In this document: piece after piece, positions 23,760-34,320 of the stretch
Layout: each line of letters opens with the position of its first letter
Position numbering within the stretch: position 1 is the first letter of the stretch
From: Epiperipatus broadwayi
Lineage: Eukaryota > Onychophora > Udeonychophora > Euonychophora > Peripatidae
Direction: 5' to 3'
NCBI GenBank assembly: GCA_028023455.1
Contig: JAQFVV010000049.1
Span: 7,989,647-8,053,646 of the forward strand
Length of the DNA stretch: 64,000 nucleotides
Translations under genes and position numbers: made by a program
Notes under the pieces: generated by a model
What the model was told of the DNA's origin: nothing
The model's database searches: none
Seen by the model: only the letters and a program-made list of their open reading frames with translations

Positions 23760-24469
23760 TTTTGTTAATTCTTAATGTCTAAATATTCCAAGATATGAAA
23801 TATCTAGCAGATGAGAAAATTTACTTTCTACTCTAGCTCGCGCATGCATAGATCTTAATTTTGATTTGTATTTTAGAAGAATTTGTTCAATTTTTAATTT
23901 TTCAATTTGTTTGCCTTAGGCATTTAAATTTTTTCAACGATTTTTGGATAAAAAATTTTGTGGGGGGGAAGTTGAGGATTTGTTCTAACCATTTCTCACC
24001 TCAAGTGTTTTAATTTTCCATCGATTTGAGCGATTCTTGAATTTTAATTTTCCATTGATTTCAGCTATTTTTGGATAGAAATTTATCACTTACAAGCTTT
24101 TTGGTGGCTCTGCAGTGTCACTTAGCAGCTTGTCCAGGCAAAAAATAGTTTTTAATCAGATCCTCATATTGCTATCAAAATATGTAACAGAAAAATTGGC
24201 CAAATGAATTTAATAGGGTCACATTTAATAGTGTCACACAAATTGAACAAGCCAAAATCTATAGTGGAATAAATTTGAGCAATTATTTTATCTAAGTCCT
24301 ATGAATAAAGTAAATCAAAATCTATAATGAAATGAAGTTAAAAATGTATTAATAATATTTATTTATTAAACAAATACCAGCATGACTGGATGCCAAAATT
24401 GTAATAAATAAAATAAACAATAGTTTATTTAAAATTTATAATGGAATATATTCAATAATAGTTTTATCA
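23760..24469. other. Probable LINE 5' leader, then AT-rich spacer
   Basis: Between 23880 and 24090 the phrase TTAATTTTCCAT(C/T)GATTT and related AGCTATTTTTGGATA segments recur at intervals of about 50-130 bp. They could be decayed 5' UTR repeats of the Tx1-like LINE. A G run sits near 23961-23967. From about 24150 to 24469 nothing was recognised. Confidence 0.4.
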
Positions 24470-26149
24470 TGTTTGTAAAAATATGTACATTGCAATTCAA
24501 TAAGTCTTTTTGTACGCTACAAAAAGTAAAGAAAATATATTAAAGCAATTAATATTTTTTAGATCATTAACTGATAAGAGTAAAATCGTTGCGTAATTTC
24601 TAGATAATTTCGTGGGCGTCAATCATTCAGACATAGTAAAAAGTAATTTAAAGTGAGTGGTTTATCCTCACGCTTTCATTTCCAGTACTTAAGATTTGCC
24701 CATATATAAATATTTGAATTGAAAGAATAGATGGATTCATTCTATTCTTTTAAAAAGACGTTATCTTGTGTTGGAAGTGAAAGTAATCATTTATTAGTAT
24801 TAATATTCATAAAAAGCGCATGTATGTTAGCTTGAAAAGCTGATCTTTAGTTTATTACAATTTATAAACATAGCACTATATAAAATAAATGCCTCATTTA
24901 CATATGTTTAGTTTCATTTAAGAATGACATTGCGTAAATTCTAGATAATTTCGTGTGCGTCATTCATTCAGATATAGTAAAAAGTAATTTAAAGTGAGTG
25001 GTTTATCCTCACGCTTTCATTTCCAGTACTTAAGATTTGCCCATATATAAGCATTTGGGTTGAAAGAATAGATGGATTCATTCTATTCTTTCGAAAAGAC
25101 TTTATCTTGTATTGGAAGTAAAAAGTAATTTAAAGTGAGTGGTTTATCCTCACGCTTTCATTTCCAGTACTTAAGATTTGCCCATATATAAGCATTTGGG
25201 TTGAAAGAATAGATGGATTCATTCTATTCTTTTGAAAAGACTTTATCTTGTGTTGGAAGTGAAAGTATTCATTTATTAGTATTAATATTCATAAAAAGCA
25301 CATGTACGTTAGCTTGAAAGGCTGATCTTTAGTTTATTATAAAGTAATTTAAGAAAAGTGAATGTTGTATAATTAAATCAGATAGAAAGTAAAAAGATTT
25401 AATTGATGATTAATTTTGCTTAGGACTTAACAAAGAGAAAATACTTACATAATATGTGATAAGAAAATTGTGTTTGGTAAATGCCAGAGATATTTTCTAA
25501 TTACAAATATTTCTTGATACAATAGAAGTGGAACCAACTAATTAAGAACACCAAGAGGAAAACAAGACTGATAACAATCAAGCATGAACTCTGGATTTCT
25601 GGAGGCCAAATTGAGTGAATAAATAGCACATGCAGCAAAGTGTGTGGTTCTTTCAGTGGATTTACCAAGTGGACTGTTGGTGGGAGATTTTAATGAACAG
25701 TAACTGAAAAAGCTTAAGTAAAGGGGTAGCATTTGAGTGTGGAGCCAGAGTGATTGTGAGCAGCAGCTGAATAAAGCCAAAGAACTCCATTAATTTGAAG
25801 AATCGAGCTAAAGTGTTTGGAAACAGAGGCCAATGGAAACTATCCAGAAAATAGCTAGTTGTTACATGTATCATGGAAATTGAACCATAAGTGAATTATA
25901 TATACTGTGTTGGAGTGTATCAATAATTTTTCGCTGTTAATAATATTCATTAGTCCAGTCCTTATCTAAATTTCATTTATTGATTTATTTATTGGTATTC
26001 TGAGTGCCTACATTCTGATACACATCATGTTGGTGCAGTCACCATCTTGAACCTATGAATAGCGAATAACTTTTAAAAAGTTAACCTTAGGGATATTGAA
26101 AAAGTTGCTAGGTCAGTTGGTAATAATGGAATTTAATGTGAGTAATGCA

Positions 26150-26670
26150 AGTCATTAGCCATGATATGCCATGTAGTTAAAAAAAAATTCTTTTTATTAA
26201 ATGGATTTAAAGATAAGAGAAAAATAGCCACTTTAATTTGTATGTCAAGACTAAAAGTCATTGACATTATAAATAAGTATTTTGACATACCCATAGCAGA
26301 AAGAATATGATATGAAGAAATAATTAACAAGTTGAGTGAACATTTTAACCCCAAACCATCATAACACATTGCCAGATTACCATTTAGAAACAGGTGACAA
26401 TGGATGGCAAATCGATAAAACAGTAAGGAATCACATTAAAACAACTGGCTAAAGAATGTAGATATGGTGAGTATATAGATAAACTTCTGTTAGACCAATT
26501 AGTCTGGACATGTTGAAGGACAAACTCCAACAAAGCCTGCTCACCAATGCAGAAGTAAATTTCAAAGATGCCATTAAAAAGAGTGGCCCATGAACTCATC
26601 ATGGAACAGGTAGCATTTTGGCAGCAATATGAAATGGAATTACAAGAAGAGATGGCCGATAGTGAAAATT
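26150..26670 (+). pseudogene. Gypsy gag remnant
   Basis: Reading plus-strand frames piecewise gives phrases typical of the Gypsy capsid region: LSEHFNPKPS near 26332-26362, RYGEYIDKLLLDQLVW near 26461-26510, and AHELIMEQ near 26588-26612. Stops and frame changes separate them. The gene is dead; I do not reconstruct it. The minus-strand open frames over this region are antisense shadows. Confidence 0.7.
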
Positions 26671-27202
26671 AAATGGATATTTTTAAACTTTTTAGAAGAA
26701 GGGTAAATGGTAGACACTGAACTGCCAGACACCCAAACCAAAGATCAAGGAAAAACCTTGAGTTTCTCCAAGTGGAAGAAAAAAGCACCCAAGCTGGCAA
26801 GGGAAAAGAAGAGTCTAAATAATTCTCAAGTTTGCATTTATTAACCTGAACAAAGGTTTTTCTTTTCTGAGTTGAAGGAGTGTTGTGTTTGTTAAAATAT
26901 GTACATTGCAATTCAATTGTACTCCAGAAAAAGTAAAAAAAATATATTGGAGGAATTTATCTTTAAATCATTAACTGATAAGAATAAAATTAATGAACAT
27001 TTAGATAAAGTAATTTAAGAAAAGTGAACAGTATATGAATTAAATCAGAAAGAAAGTAAACAAGTTTAATTAATGATTAATTTTATGTAGGATTTCAGAA
27101 AGAAAGTAAAAAGATTTAATTAATGATTAATTTTATGTAGGATTTAATAATAAAAAATATTTATAATGAGATATTATTTTATATAGCACTATGTTTTTAT
27201 AC

Positions 27203-27541
27203 TGCAATAGTGATATTAGCGATTAAGCCAATGCACATGCGCTTTAAAGATTTAAGTTATAAATGAATACTCTCACTATTCCAGACACAAGATATAGTCT
27301 TTTTGAAAAGATGGAATGAATCCACACATCCTTTCAACCTAAACATTTATGTATGGGCAAATCTTAAGCATATAGAAATGAGAGTGTGAAGATATTAAGC
27401 AATCACTTTAAATTACATTTATTATGCTTGAACGAATGACGCTTGCGAAATCTTTACAACTTATGATACATCATTCTTTAGTTGAAATTAAACATATATA
27501 ATGAGATATATATAATGAGAGTATTCATTTATAATTTAAAT
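27203..27541 (-). repeat. Inverted LTR fragment of Gypsy family 1
   Basis: The segment 27274-27460 is the reverse complement of LTR sequence at about 24650-24800 (for example AGATGGAATGAATCCA against TGGATTCATTCTATCT-like phrases). Its left part (27203-27274) is mirrored by 27519-27541 plus 27832-27879, forming an inverted repeat of about 72 bp interrupted on the right by the insert at 27546-27813. Confidence 0.7.
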
Positions 27542-27545
27542 CTTT

Positions 27546-27813
27546 TTTTTTAATTTTATTAGTAACAAAATATTTACAAGAATTAGTATATTTACATTAA
27601 GAGCTTTTTACATTTTTTTTTTTTTAATTTTTAATTTCTTAGAATTTTTTTAGAATATAATGATTTAAAACAAGATTATTACTATGATGGCATTAATGAG
27701 CAACTAAGGAATACATTGCTTTGCCATATTTTTCTTGTGACATTACTAGGTATATATTTCTGAGCATAAAGATAAATGTTATACCATTCTTTGTTATTTT
27801 TTTTTTGTTATTT
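27546..27813 (-). mobile_element. Retroposed 3'-UTR-like insert with 18-bp target duplication
   Basis: A 268-bp insert flanked by TTTATAATTTAAATCTTT at 27528-27545 and 27814-27831. Read on the minus strand it ends with AATAAAATT followed by poly-A, like the end of a polyadenylated transcript copied by LINE machinery. The empty site is preserved on the opposite strand at about 27232-27268, which proves the insertion. The source gene or LINE is not recognised. Confidence 0.8.
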
Positions 27814-28465
27814 TTTATAATTTAAATCTTTAAAGCGCATGTGCAGTGGCTTAATCGCTAATATCACTATTATAGAAAATATTTATGTAATATGTGATAA
27901 GAAAATCGCGTTTGGTAAATGACAAAAAATATTTGCTAATTACAAATATTTCTTGGTACAATAGAAGTGAAACTGACTAATTAAAAACATAAAGAGGAAA
28001 ACAAGACTGACAACAATCAAGCATGAATCCTGGATTTCTGGAGGCCAAACCACAGGAATAAATAGCATGTACAGCAAAGTATGTGGTTCTTATTTCAGTG
28101 GATTTTCTAAATGGACAGTTGGCAGGAGATTTTAATGAACAATCACATAAAGAAGATTAAGTGATAGGGCACTGCTTTAGTGTGGAACCAGAATGATTGT
28201 GAGCAATAGTTGCATGAAGCCAAAGAACTCTGTTAATTTGAGGAGTCAAGCCAAAGTGTTTGGAAACTGAGGCCAATGGAAACCATCCAAAAAACATCTA
28301 GTTGTTATGTGCATCATGGGAATTGAACTATAAGTAAATTATATATACTGTATTGGACTGTATCAATAACATTTCACTATTAATAATATTTCATCATTAT
28401 TCCAGTCCTTATCTAAATTTCATTTATTAACTTATTTGTTGGTATTCTGAGTGCTTGCATTCTAG

Positions 28466-29368
28466 CTAGGATTAATTTATAAAATAACCCTTTTATGTTA
28501 TGTACTAAAATTTATAACAGTGTAACATAACAAAATAAAATTATTTAAACTCGACAATTATACATGAAGCTTATATTAATGATTTATGTTTCAATAATAT
28601 CAATAACTCATTTTATTGAATCCTAGTAAGACAAAATAATCATAATATTTTAATAAATATGAATATTAAGATGTAAATATAAAACAATAATTTATTTATA
28701 TTCAAATAACCAATTAATGTCTATGAAAACATTAGGTTCACCTTTAATAATTGCTGAATTCTAATACAGTAGAAAATCTATATTATTTTGATTAGTAAAA
28801 TTTCAAAAGTTTATGACTGCATACTAATAAAATTATTAACTAAGTTTAATAAATACAATAATAATTTTATTTACAAAATAAATATAATCTATATATATTG
28901 GGTAAAATAATAAGATGTTAATTAATAAATACATTCAAAGGTTTGTTTATAATATTCTTATTGTTTCAACAATCATATGATGCAAAGATAGTACACATAT
29001 TCACCCCCCCCCCAATAATAAATTATTTATATTATCTTCAATAAGCAATATATAATAAATAAATAACAAAAATCTATTTTAGTTCACTTCTCCATCATTC
29101 ATTTTACAAATAAAATAATTAAGTAATTATAATTGTTCCTTACAGATATATGTATTATTTATCTCAAATAATAATCAGTTTGTTTACTTTACTTTTATTT
29201 TGATTTTAAAATTAAGATCATATAATAAACAAGTGACAATAAAAGTTTACTATAATTATTTAAATTTTTATCTTGGAGTTATTATTTTCTTTCTGGTTAT
29301 CTATATATATCACATCTATACACATACATGCCTTAAATTTATTTAAAAGCACATTATTATATTAAGTA
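28466..29368. other. Gene-free AT-rich stretch
   Basis: Nothing recognised apart from a run of 10 C at 29004-29013. Confidence 0.6.
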
Positions 29369-29498
29369 ATATTTACTAAGGTTTTAACCTCGAGAATATG
29401 CATCTGAAAAATGTGAAGCTTGTAGTTAAGACCTGTAGAGGTCCCTACCTTCGCATTTTTCAGATGCATATTCTCGAGATTAAAGCCTTAGTAAATAT
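29369..29498. repeat. 130-bp perfect-looking hairpin element
   Basis: Arms of 45 bp (29369-29413 and 29454-29498) match at 43 of 45 positions when inverted and enclose a 40-bp loop that is richer in G+C. Each arm contains CTCGAGAATATGCATCTG. It could be a very short MITE or a transcribed hairpin. No target duplication beyond ambiguous AT bases. Confidence 0.9.
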
Positions 29499-30160
29499 AC
29501 ATGCCTTAAATGACCCTAAAACAATAACTATTAAATAAATAAAACAATAACCTGTTGTTCAAATAATGATAAAATATTAAATAATGTCTCTACTCACAGT
29601 TCAATAATCCTTAAGTTTCTTTGCTATTAAGTTCATGTGGAAAAAAATCCATAAAATATATTCAAAACCTTAGTAATCCCAAAAGTTTATTTCCTTTATA
29701 AGTATGCAAAGTTTACATTTAAGTCAATACAGAATAATAAATATTGTTTTATCCTTTTTAAGATAGATTAAATCATTATTACACTAAATCTTAATCATTA
29801 TCCATTTAGTCATAACACTTGACAAATTATTCATTGGCACACAATAGGTACATATATATATATATATTAATCCATACAGCAAAACTTTACATGCATTTTC
29901 TTTATATTAGAATGCACTAAAATAATTCCAATTTTCTGCTGTTACAATAGGTATAGGTATTCTCACAAAAGATTAATTGTTTTTTTGGTGTAAATTATTT
30001 CTTACTTAGCCTTCCATTGAAAAATTTAAATCCAACATTTAAAAAAATATATTTTACTTACTGTAAAAGCAGTATATCAGCTAAAATGATAGAGAGTACT
30101 TTAACTTCAATCATGAGCATTTTTATGTTTGTTAAGTGATGTAATATTTATGTCATCAAC
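29499..30160. other. Gene-free AT-rich stretch
   Basis: Only a short (AT)n tract near 29854-29868 stands out. No gene seen. Confidence 0.6.
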
Positions 30161-30173
30161 TTACAATATCCAT

Positions 30174-30287
30174 GTCTTGCATTGGTGGTCGAGAGGTCAG
30201 CGCGACTGCCTTGCACTTGCAGGCAGTTGCCCGGGTTGCGGGTTCGCGTCCCGGCCGATGCTATGACACTTAAAATAAAATAAAAAT
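30174..30287 (+). mobile_element. tRNA-derived SINE / tRNA retroposon with 13-bp target duplication
   Basis: A 114-bp insert flanked by TTACAATATCCAT at 30161-30173 and 30288-30300. It consists of five bases, a tRNA-like body (30179-30261) and a short A-rich tail (AAAATAAAATAAAAA). The perfect duplication and tail show LINE-mediated retroposition. There is no tRNA-unrelated body, so it is either the simplest class of SINE or a retroposed tRNA. Confidence 0.93.
30179..30261 (+). tRNA. tRNA-like sequence, class II (Ser/Leu-like), probably pseudo
   Basis: 83 nt fold as a class II tRNA. The acceptor stem GCATTGG/CCGATGC has 7 of 7 pairs with one G-T, the D stem GTCG/CGAC is closed by an 11-nt loop, the anticodon stem has 4 of 5 pairs, the variable arm is 13 nt, and the T stem has 4 of 5 pairs around TTCGCGT. 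The B box GGTTCGCGTCC (30241-30251) is good. The anticodon loop is GCACTTG: the base at position 33 is C, not T, and the anticodon position reads ACT. With the A-rich tail and target duplication this is a retroposed tRNA-like sequence rather than a functional gene. Confidence 0.7.
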
Positions 30288-30300
30288 TTACAATATCCAT

Positions 30301-32392
30301 TGATTTACTCAAGTTTACCCCTTTCAGTATACAGAGTCATTATTTCACTTAATTAGAGTTTCATATCTTTTGAACCTGTTTATTTTTACTTAGACTTCAA
30401 ATTCACTACTAAATTTTATATAATACTTTAAAATTTGTTTACTAAAGGCACAAAAATGCAAGAGAGCTCAATTTTAAAAGACGAGCATTTTATATGATTT
30501 TTCTAATGACCAAATACTAATGTAATCAATCTGGATACTGTAACTAATGACAACATGCTCAATTTTACCACTTTGTACTATAAACAATCACCATTTCACT
30601 TAAGAAGAGTTCTTTGAATACATCACCATCCCCAAACAAAATATTTTATTTTAAACATTTAAAATAAAATACTGACATCATGAATTTGCAATTTTTAAAA
30701 TTAGCTTTAAAAAAATTAATGAATACTTTTGTATATTTATTTATTTAATATTAAAATATTATACATTTTAATTAACAATTACAATAATTATATATATATA
30801 ATATTACCTTTAAATATGTATAACGATTTGAAATTATTTTATTTGTCCTAACAAGAATGCATGTACAACCACATACACACATGATATAACTATTTACTAT
30901 TTGTTTATCTATGTTTATGGGATGATGGCCGAAGGCACACACTAACATAAGATATGACTAAATAAAATGTGAATCTATTGGTATGAATTGTAACTTATAC
31001 AATCTTTCTGTTACAAAATATTAACTAATTGCAACACATGATCTATTATGTTGTTTATTACAAAAAATATTAAGAACATTAAAAAAAATCATAACCATTA
31101 TTTCAAAATAATTGACAACAGATAAATCAATTTTTTATTTTTTATTTTTAGGAATACAATAATTACAATTTTGAACCTAACCAAAGATGGTACTGGAAGT
31201 ATATATAAATGTGTGAATTATATGTTTATTCTTAATAATTGTAATTGATCAAGGTTAATTCTTAATACCCACGAAATAATTTATCCTCAAATGTGTTAGT
31301 TCTTTTGATTTTGTCAGAGAAAGGAATATATCTTACACATATCTAATATTTATGTATATTTTTACAAAAGAGATTAGAAAATGTACCTATATTTTTAGAG
31401 TTGTGAAGTGATGAAATACCATATCTAGACTTTGCATACGTAATTTTAATTGCAATTTTACGCGAAATGTAATAAAACTGTTGTTGAAAGTTTAATTTAA
31501 AGATTTATTGACTAAAACTTGCAATTTATAAATGAACATTAAATTAAAAATTTTTTAAATGTTTAAATTTTATTTTATAATAACTATATTTTTTTTCATG
31601 TTTATTGCATTTTTTTAATAATACATTTATAGCAATACGTAATATATATGCATAAAGTAACCTAAAGACATTATAAATATAACATAAATTAAATGTAAAA
31701 AATACAAAAAAAAAATTCAATAGCCTCTTGGGAATTAAGTCAAATATTTGTAAATATTCTTAAAAAAATGCAATGGTGAAGTATATATAAATGAAAGAGA
31801 AGTATAAAAGTGTGCTTTCAGATTTTATTGGCAGAAAAATCAAGAATAAATGATACATTGCTTTAGTCTGGGCAAATGGAAGAATAAGGTTGAATTTCAA
31901 ACTCAAGCCAGACACAATGGCAGAAATAATAGTTTTAACTTAAATAAAATATAAAAGATAATATCTTATTTTATAGTCTTATTTAAATCCCAAGTTTAAA
32001 GTAAAGTGGTGTACCATTTTATTTTCTAATTTTTCTGATAATGAAATATGAATGAATACATTTATATTTTCACAACCCATGAATATTGACTTGCTATATA
32101 TATTGAAAAATTAATGTGGTGTCTTTTTCAATAGGACAATAGCTTATATAATTATAGAGTACCATATTTTTTTGCAATGTAATGCTTAATTATTACAAAT
32201 AATATGAATAATTTTTATCTAATTTCCATAAAGATTATATATGAATTAATTTTTCATTTAATCTTGAAATTTTTATATCTGATAGTATGAAATACATTTT
32301 ATTCAAAAAATTATTTCCATGTAAAATAGTTTATTCGTGTAATGACTAGTTAATATTTTAAACAAAGTTAAAAAAATTAAAATTGAAATTAC
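30301..32392. other. Gene-free stretch downstream of the last A2M-like exon found
   Basis: By the exon chain this should be host intron on the minus strand. I searched by eye for the continuation of the A2M-like protein after ..LDVFK and found no convincing exon. Content is AT-rich with no recognised repeat. Confidence 0.5.
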
Positions 32393-32515
32393 TTTAAAAA
32401 CATCTAATGAATTGTTTCCATTCAATGGTTGATTCCCAGCTCGTCCAAATATGATTTCGTCATCACTGGAATTATAGTTACCGTTTTCATTATAACTATC
32501 CATTTCTTTCAAAAT
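32393..32515 (-). CDS. A2M/TEP/CD109-like gene, exon 5 of those seen (MG6, pre-bait)
   Basis: A 123-bp, 41-codon exon. The acceptor is TTTTCTTTAAG and the donor GTAATT (32392 downward). It begins ILKEMDSYNENG, continuing the ..SGNDITIKD of the previous exon exactly as the family pattern (NDIT..D(V/I)..E(L/M)..Y) requires, and ends NNSLDVFK, matching the segment that precedes the 'AGL.(V/I)LT' phrase of TEP and CD109 proteins. The middle is hydrophilic and acidic, as expected close to the protease-sensitive bait region. Both edges are phase 0. The 90-bp intron to exon 4 is far shorter than the others. Later exons (bait, thioester, complement-type domains) were not found. Confidence 0.85.
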
Positions 32516-32605
32516 CTTAAAGAAAAAAATAGTAACATTACTTTTTTGTGACTGCATTCAGGTTAAGTAAATTAAAGTTGTGTACTTATGTAAACCATCT
32601 CTTAC

Positions 32606-32773
32606 ATCTTTAATAGTTATATCATTTCCAGAACTCATCAGTATCACACTCTGGTCTACTCCGAGCACCCCCACATAAGAATCAGGAGCTGTTTGTCCAT
32701 GCACTTTTACAGACTGACCAGGCTCCACAAAATCATTAGTAGAACTGGTAGCCGATTCCATACAAATTGAAAC
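32606..32773 (-). CDS. A2M/TEP/CD109-like gene, exon 4 of those seen (MG6 start)
   Basis: A 168-bp, 56-codon exon. The acceptor GTTTTATAG precedes VSICMES and the donor is GTAAGA after ..ITIKD. It contains VEPGQSVKV and APDSYVGVLGVDQSVILM, the hallmark 'PG..V......PgSyVgllaVDqSVllL' block at the start of the bait-region domain (MG6) of alpha-2-macroglobulins, insect TEPs and CD109, followed by SGNDIT. Proteins of this family are secreted or membrane-anchored protease traps or opsonins. A longer open frame runs past the donor to a stop at 32558, but only the GTAAGA donor gives a family-like junction with exon 5. Confidence 0.93.
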
Positions 32774-32910
32774 CTATAAAACAGAGACAGTAAAACAAAA
32801 AATTCCCCCAAGTGATAATAAAAAAAATATATAGAATACAACCTCAGTAAATTAATATAATTTTTCAATTTATATAAAATTTTAAAACTATAAAAAAATT
32901 TACAAATCAC

Positions 32911-33000
32911 CATCCCTGGTGTAGTACAGTGGTATATAACGGTGGACTCGAGAGCTTCGCAGATTACAGCTTAGATCTGACATTTCGATCCTTGAACTTC
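32911..33000 (+). repeat. tRNA-like sequence, probably SINE fragment
   Basis: It opens TCCCTGGTGTAGTACAGTGG, with an A-box-like TAGTACAGTGGTA, and has a partial B box TTTCGATCC at about 32983-32991. The spacing is longer than in a plain tRNA and no acceptor stem closes. It lies in the intron just upstream of exon 4 on the opposite strand. Confidence 0.5.
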
Positions 33001-34104
33001 CTGTGAACTCACTACCAATAACTCTTGATTATTTAATTTAAAAAGCTATTTTTAACAATGGCATAATGAAATTTTAATATGAAATAATTTTATTTTACGT
33101 AATGCAAGATTATATAAAAACTATATATGTTAAAATTGTATTAATTCATAGTAAATTTAATATAGTAATCGACTGGCTGCTAAAAAGAAAAGAAATTTTC
33201 CAGCTAAAGAAAATACAAAAACCTCAATGAATGAAATTGCTATAACTTTGGTGTTTAAACATGTCTTTCTGAGCAAATTGTTATATATTTTTTTGTTTTA
33301 AATATAGAAATACTTTTTTCATGTTTTGTAGTCCTAAATATATTTTTGGAAGTTATATCGTATGACTACTGATTAAATTATCTCCACTAATGTATTATTT
33401 CCAATACTTTACCAATATTTAATTCATTTGGTCCATAAATGGAATTATACAGCCACTGATCTATATAGATATGTCAAATCTATGGCTATAACATTCAGAA
33501 TTGAAGAACTTAATAATAAGATCACTAGAAAATCTATCTCTTGATTAGAATATCTGTATATACCTTTATAATAGTATGTTAATAGTTAAGCCATGTAAAA
33601 ATAAATATGCTAAATATTTTCCAGTCATTAATTTAAAAAAAAAACACCTAGAGAGTAGTACTATATATTTTAATCTCAAACCATAATGAGAACTTGCTTT
33701 ATATTGGTACTAGCCATATTCATAGTTGGTAAAACAAATAGGCAGTAGCAGCAAAGACATTAGGTATCTAATGATAATAAGACAAAGATATAGAAAGGGT
33801 TACAGAAAATAAAGTAAAAGAAATATATAACAATTTATTTAGAATGATATTTATGGCTTTTAATAATTTGACTTGAGTCTGAAATAGTAAAAAAATATAC
33901 AACCATGAATGAGCCACTAAAAATAAGTTATATACTAAGAAATATAGCTTTAGAATTACTTTGATAGCTGGAGATGCTTTATAGGGTTAAATCAGTTCTA
34001 AATATAATAAATCCATTTTTAAACAATAAAGATGTTGCTGGACACTTGATAGTAAAACATGGCATTATAAAATATTGAACTGAAGCCAAAATTTAAAAAT
34101 TCGT
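33001..34104. other. Gene-free AT-rich intron sequence
   Basis: Lies between A2M-like exons 3 and 4. Nothing recognised. Confidence 0.6.
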
Positions 34105-34320
34105 ACTCGTGGAGGAAGTGCACGATGGCCGCTAGAGGTGCTGTTTCTGTGTTAGCACATAGAACATACAGGGTAGGGCCCCCGAAAGCAGCAATGCTTC
34201 TTCAAGCCGCTAGGTGGCATTGTTCACCATGCGTACGCACAGGAACTTTCCACAAGCGAGCTACCTCACAATTACCAAAAATTCTTATCGAAGTTTTTGG
34301 TTGCCAACAAAAAAAGATTC
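34105..34320 (+). other. GC-richer island with open frame and two CTCF-like motifs
   Basis: About 215 bp with clearly higher G+C than its surroundings, inside an intron of the A2M-like gene. It contains CCGCTAGAGGTG (34129-34140) and CCGCTAGGTGGC (34207-34218), both close to the animal CTCF core, in the same orientation 78 bp apart. A 71-codon plus-strand frame (34125-34340) starts in good context (CACGATGG) and encodes a basic N-terminus somewhat like a mitochondrial presequence, but I recognise no family. Candidates are an insulator-like site, a dispersed repeat carrying such sites, or a retroposed 5' fragment of a gene. Confidence 0.5.

Larger units (their letters stand above)
18731..23830 (-). 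mobile_element. Tx1/L1-like non-LTR retrotransposon, nearly intact
   Basis: A minus-strand element with ORF1 (zinc-knuckle protein) followed by ORF2 (endonuclease, reverse transcriptase, terminal zinc knuckle). About 175 bp of 3' UTR follows ORF2, with AATAAA-type signals on the minus strand near 18760 and an A-rich tail at 18731-18746. The 5' boundary was not fixed; sequence upstream of ORF1 (23760 to about 24120) contains loosely repeated phrases and may be 5' UTR. ORF2 is uninterrupted over 3.2 kb in DNA where random frames close within a few hundred bases, so this copy is young. It lies downstream of the last A2M-like exon found, presumably in the same gene's intron, on the same strand. 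Confidence 0.9.
24470..28465 (+). mobile_element. Scrambled Gypsy-like LTR retrotransposon (family 1)
   Basis: A degenerate element with LTR-like starts at about 24470 and 26883 sharing AAAATATGTACATTGCAATT; the second follows a purine-rich GAGTTGAAGGAG. Within the first LTR region the segment with TATA-like CCATATATAA occurs three times (24591-24857, 24932-25119, 25120-25340), the last two as a tandem duplication of about 141 bp. Leader is at 25430-26020 and a gag remnant at about 26150-26670. After the second LTR start come an inverted LTR piece (27203-27540), an unrelated insert and a second leader copy (27880-28465). No pol was seen, so it is internally deleted. A minus-strand relative lies at 47330-48075. 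Confidence 0.75.

Noticed and set aside
24591-25340. Regularly spaced repeats suggesting a CRISPR-like array
   Set aside because: Only three long, unequal copies with a TATA-like promoter and leader context; they are LTR segments in a eukaryotic genome.
30179-30261. Functional tRNA-Ser gene
   Set aside because: Position 33 is C, the anticodon loop is abnormal, and the A-rich tail with a perfect target duplication shows a retroposed copy.
32558-32761. 67-codon frame reading past the exon 4 donor to a stop
   Set aside because: The GTAAGA donor at 32605 gives an in-frame, family-like join to exon 5; the read-through end (VRDGLHKY..) superficially resembles the family but stops and would leave exon 5 orphaned. 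Retained-intron use cannot be excluded.
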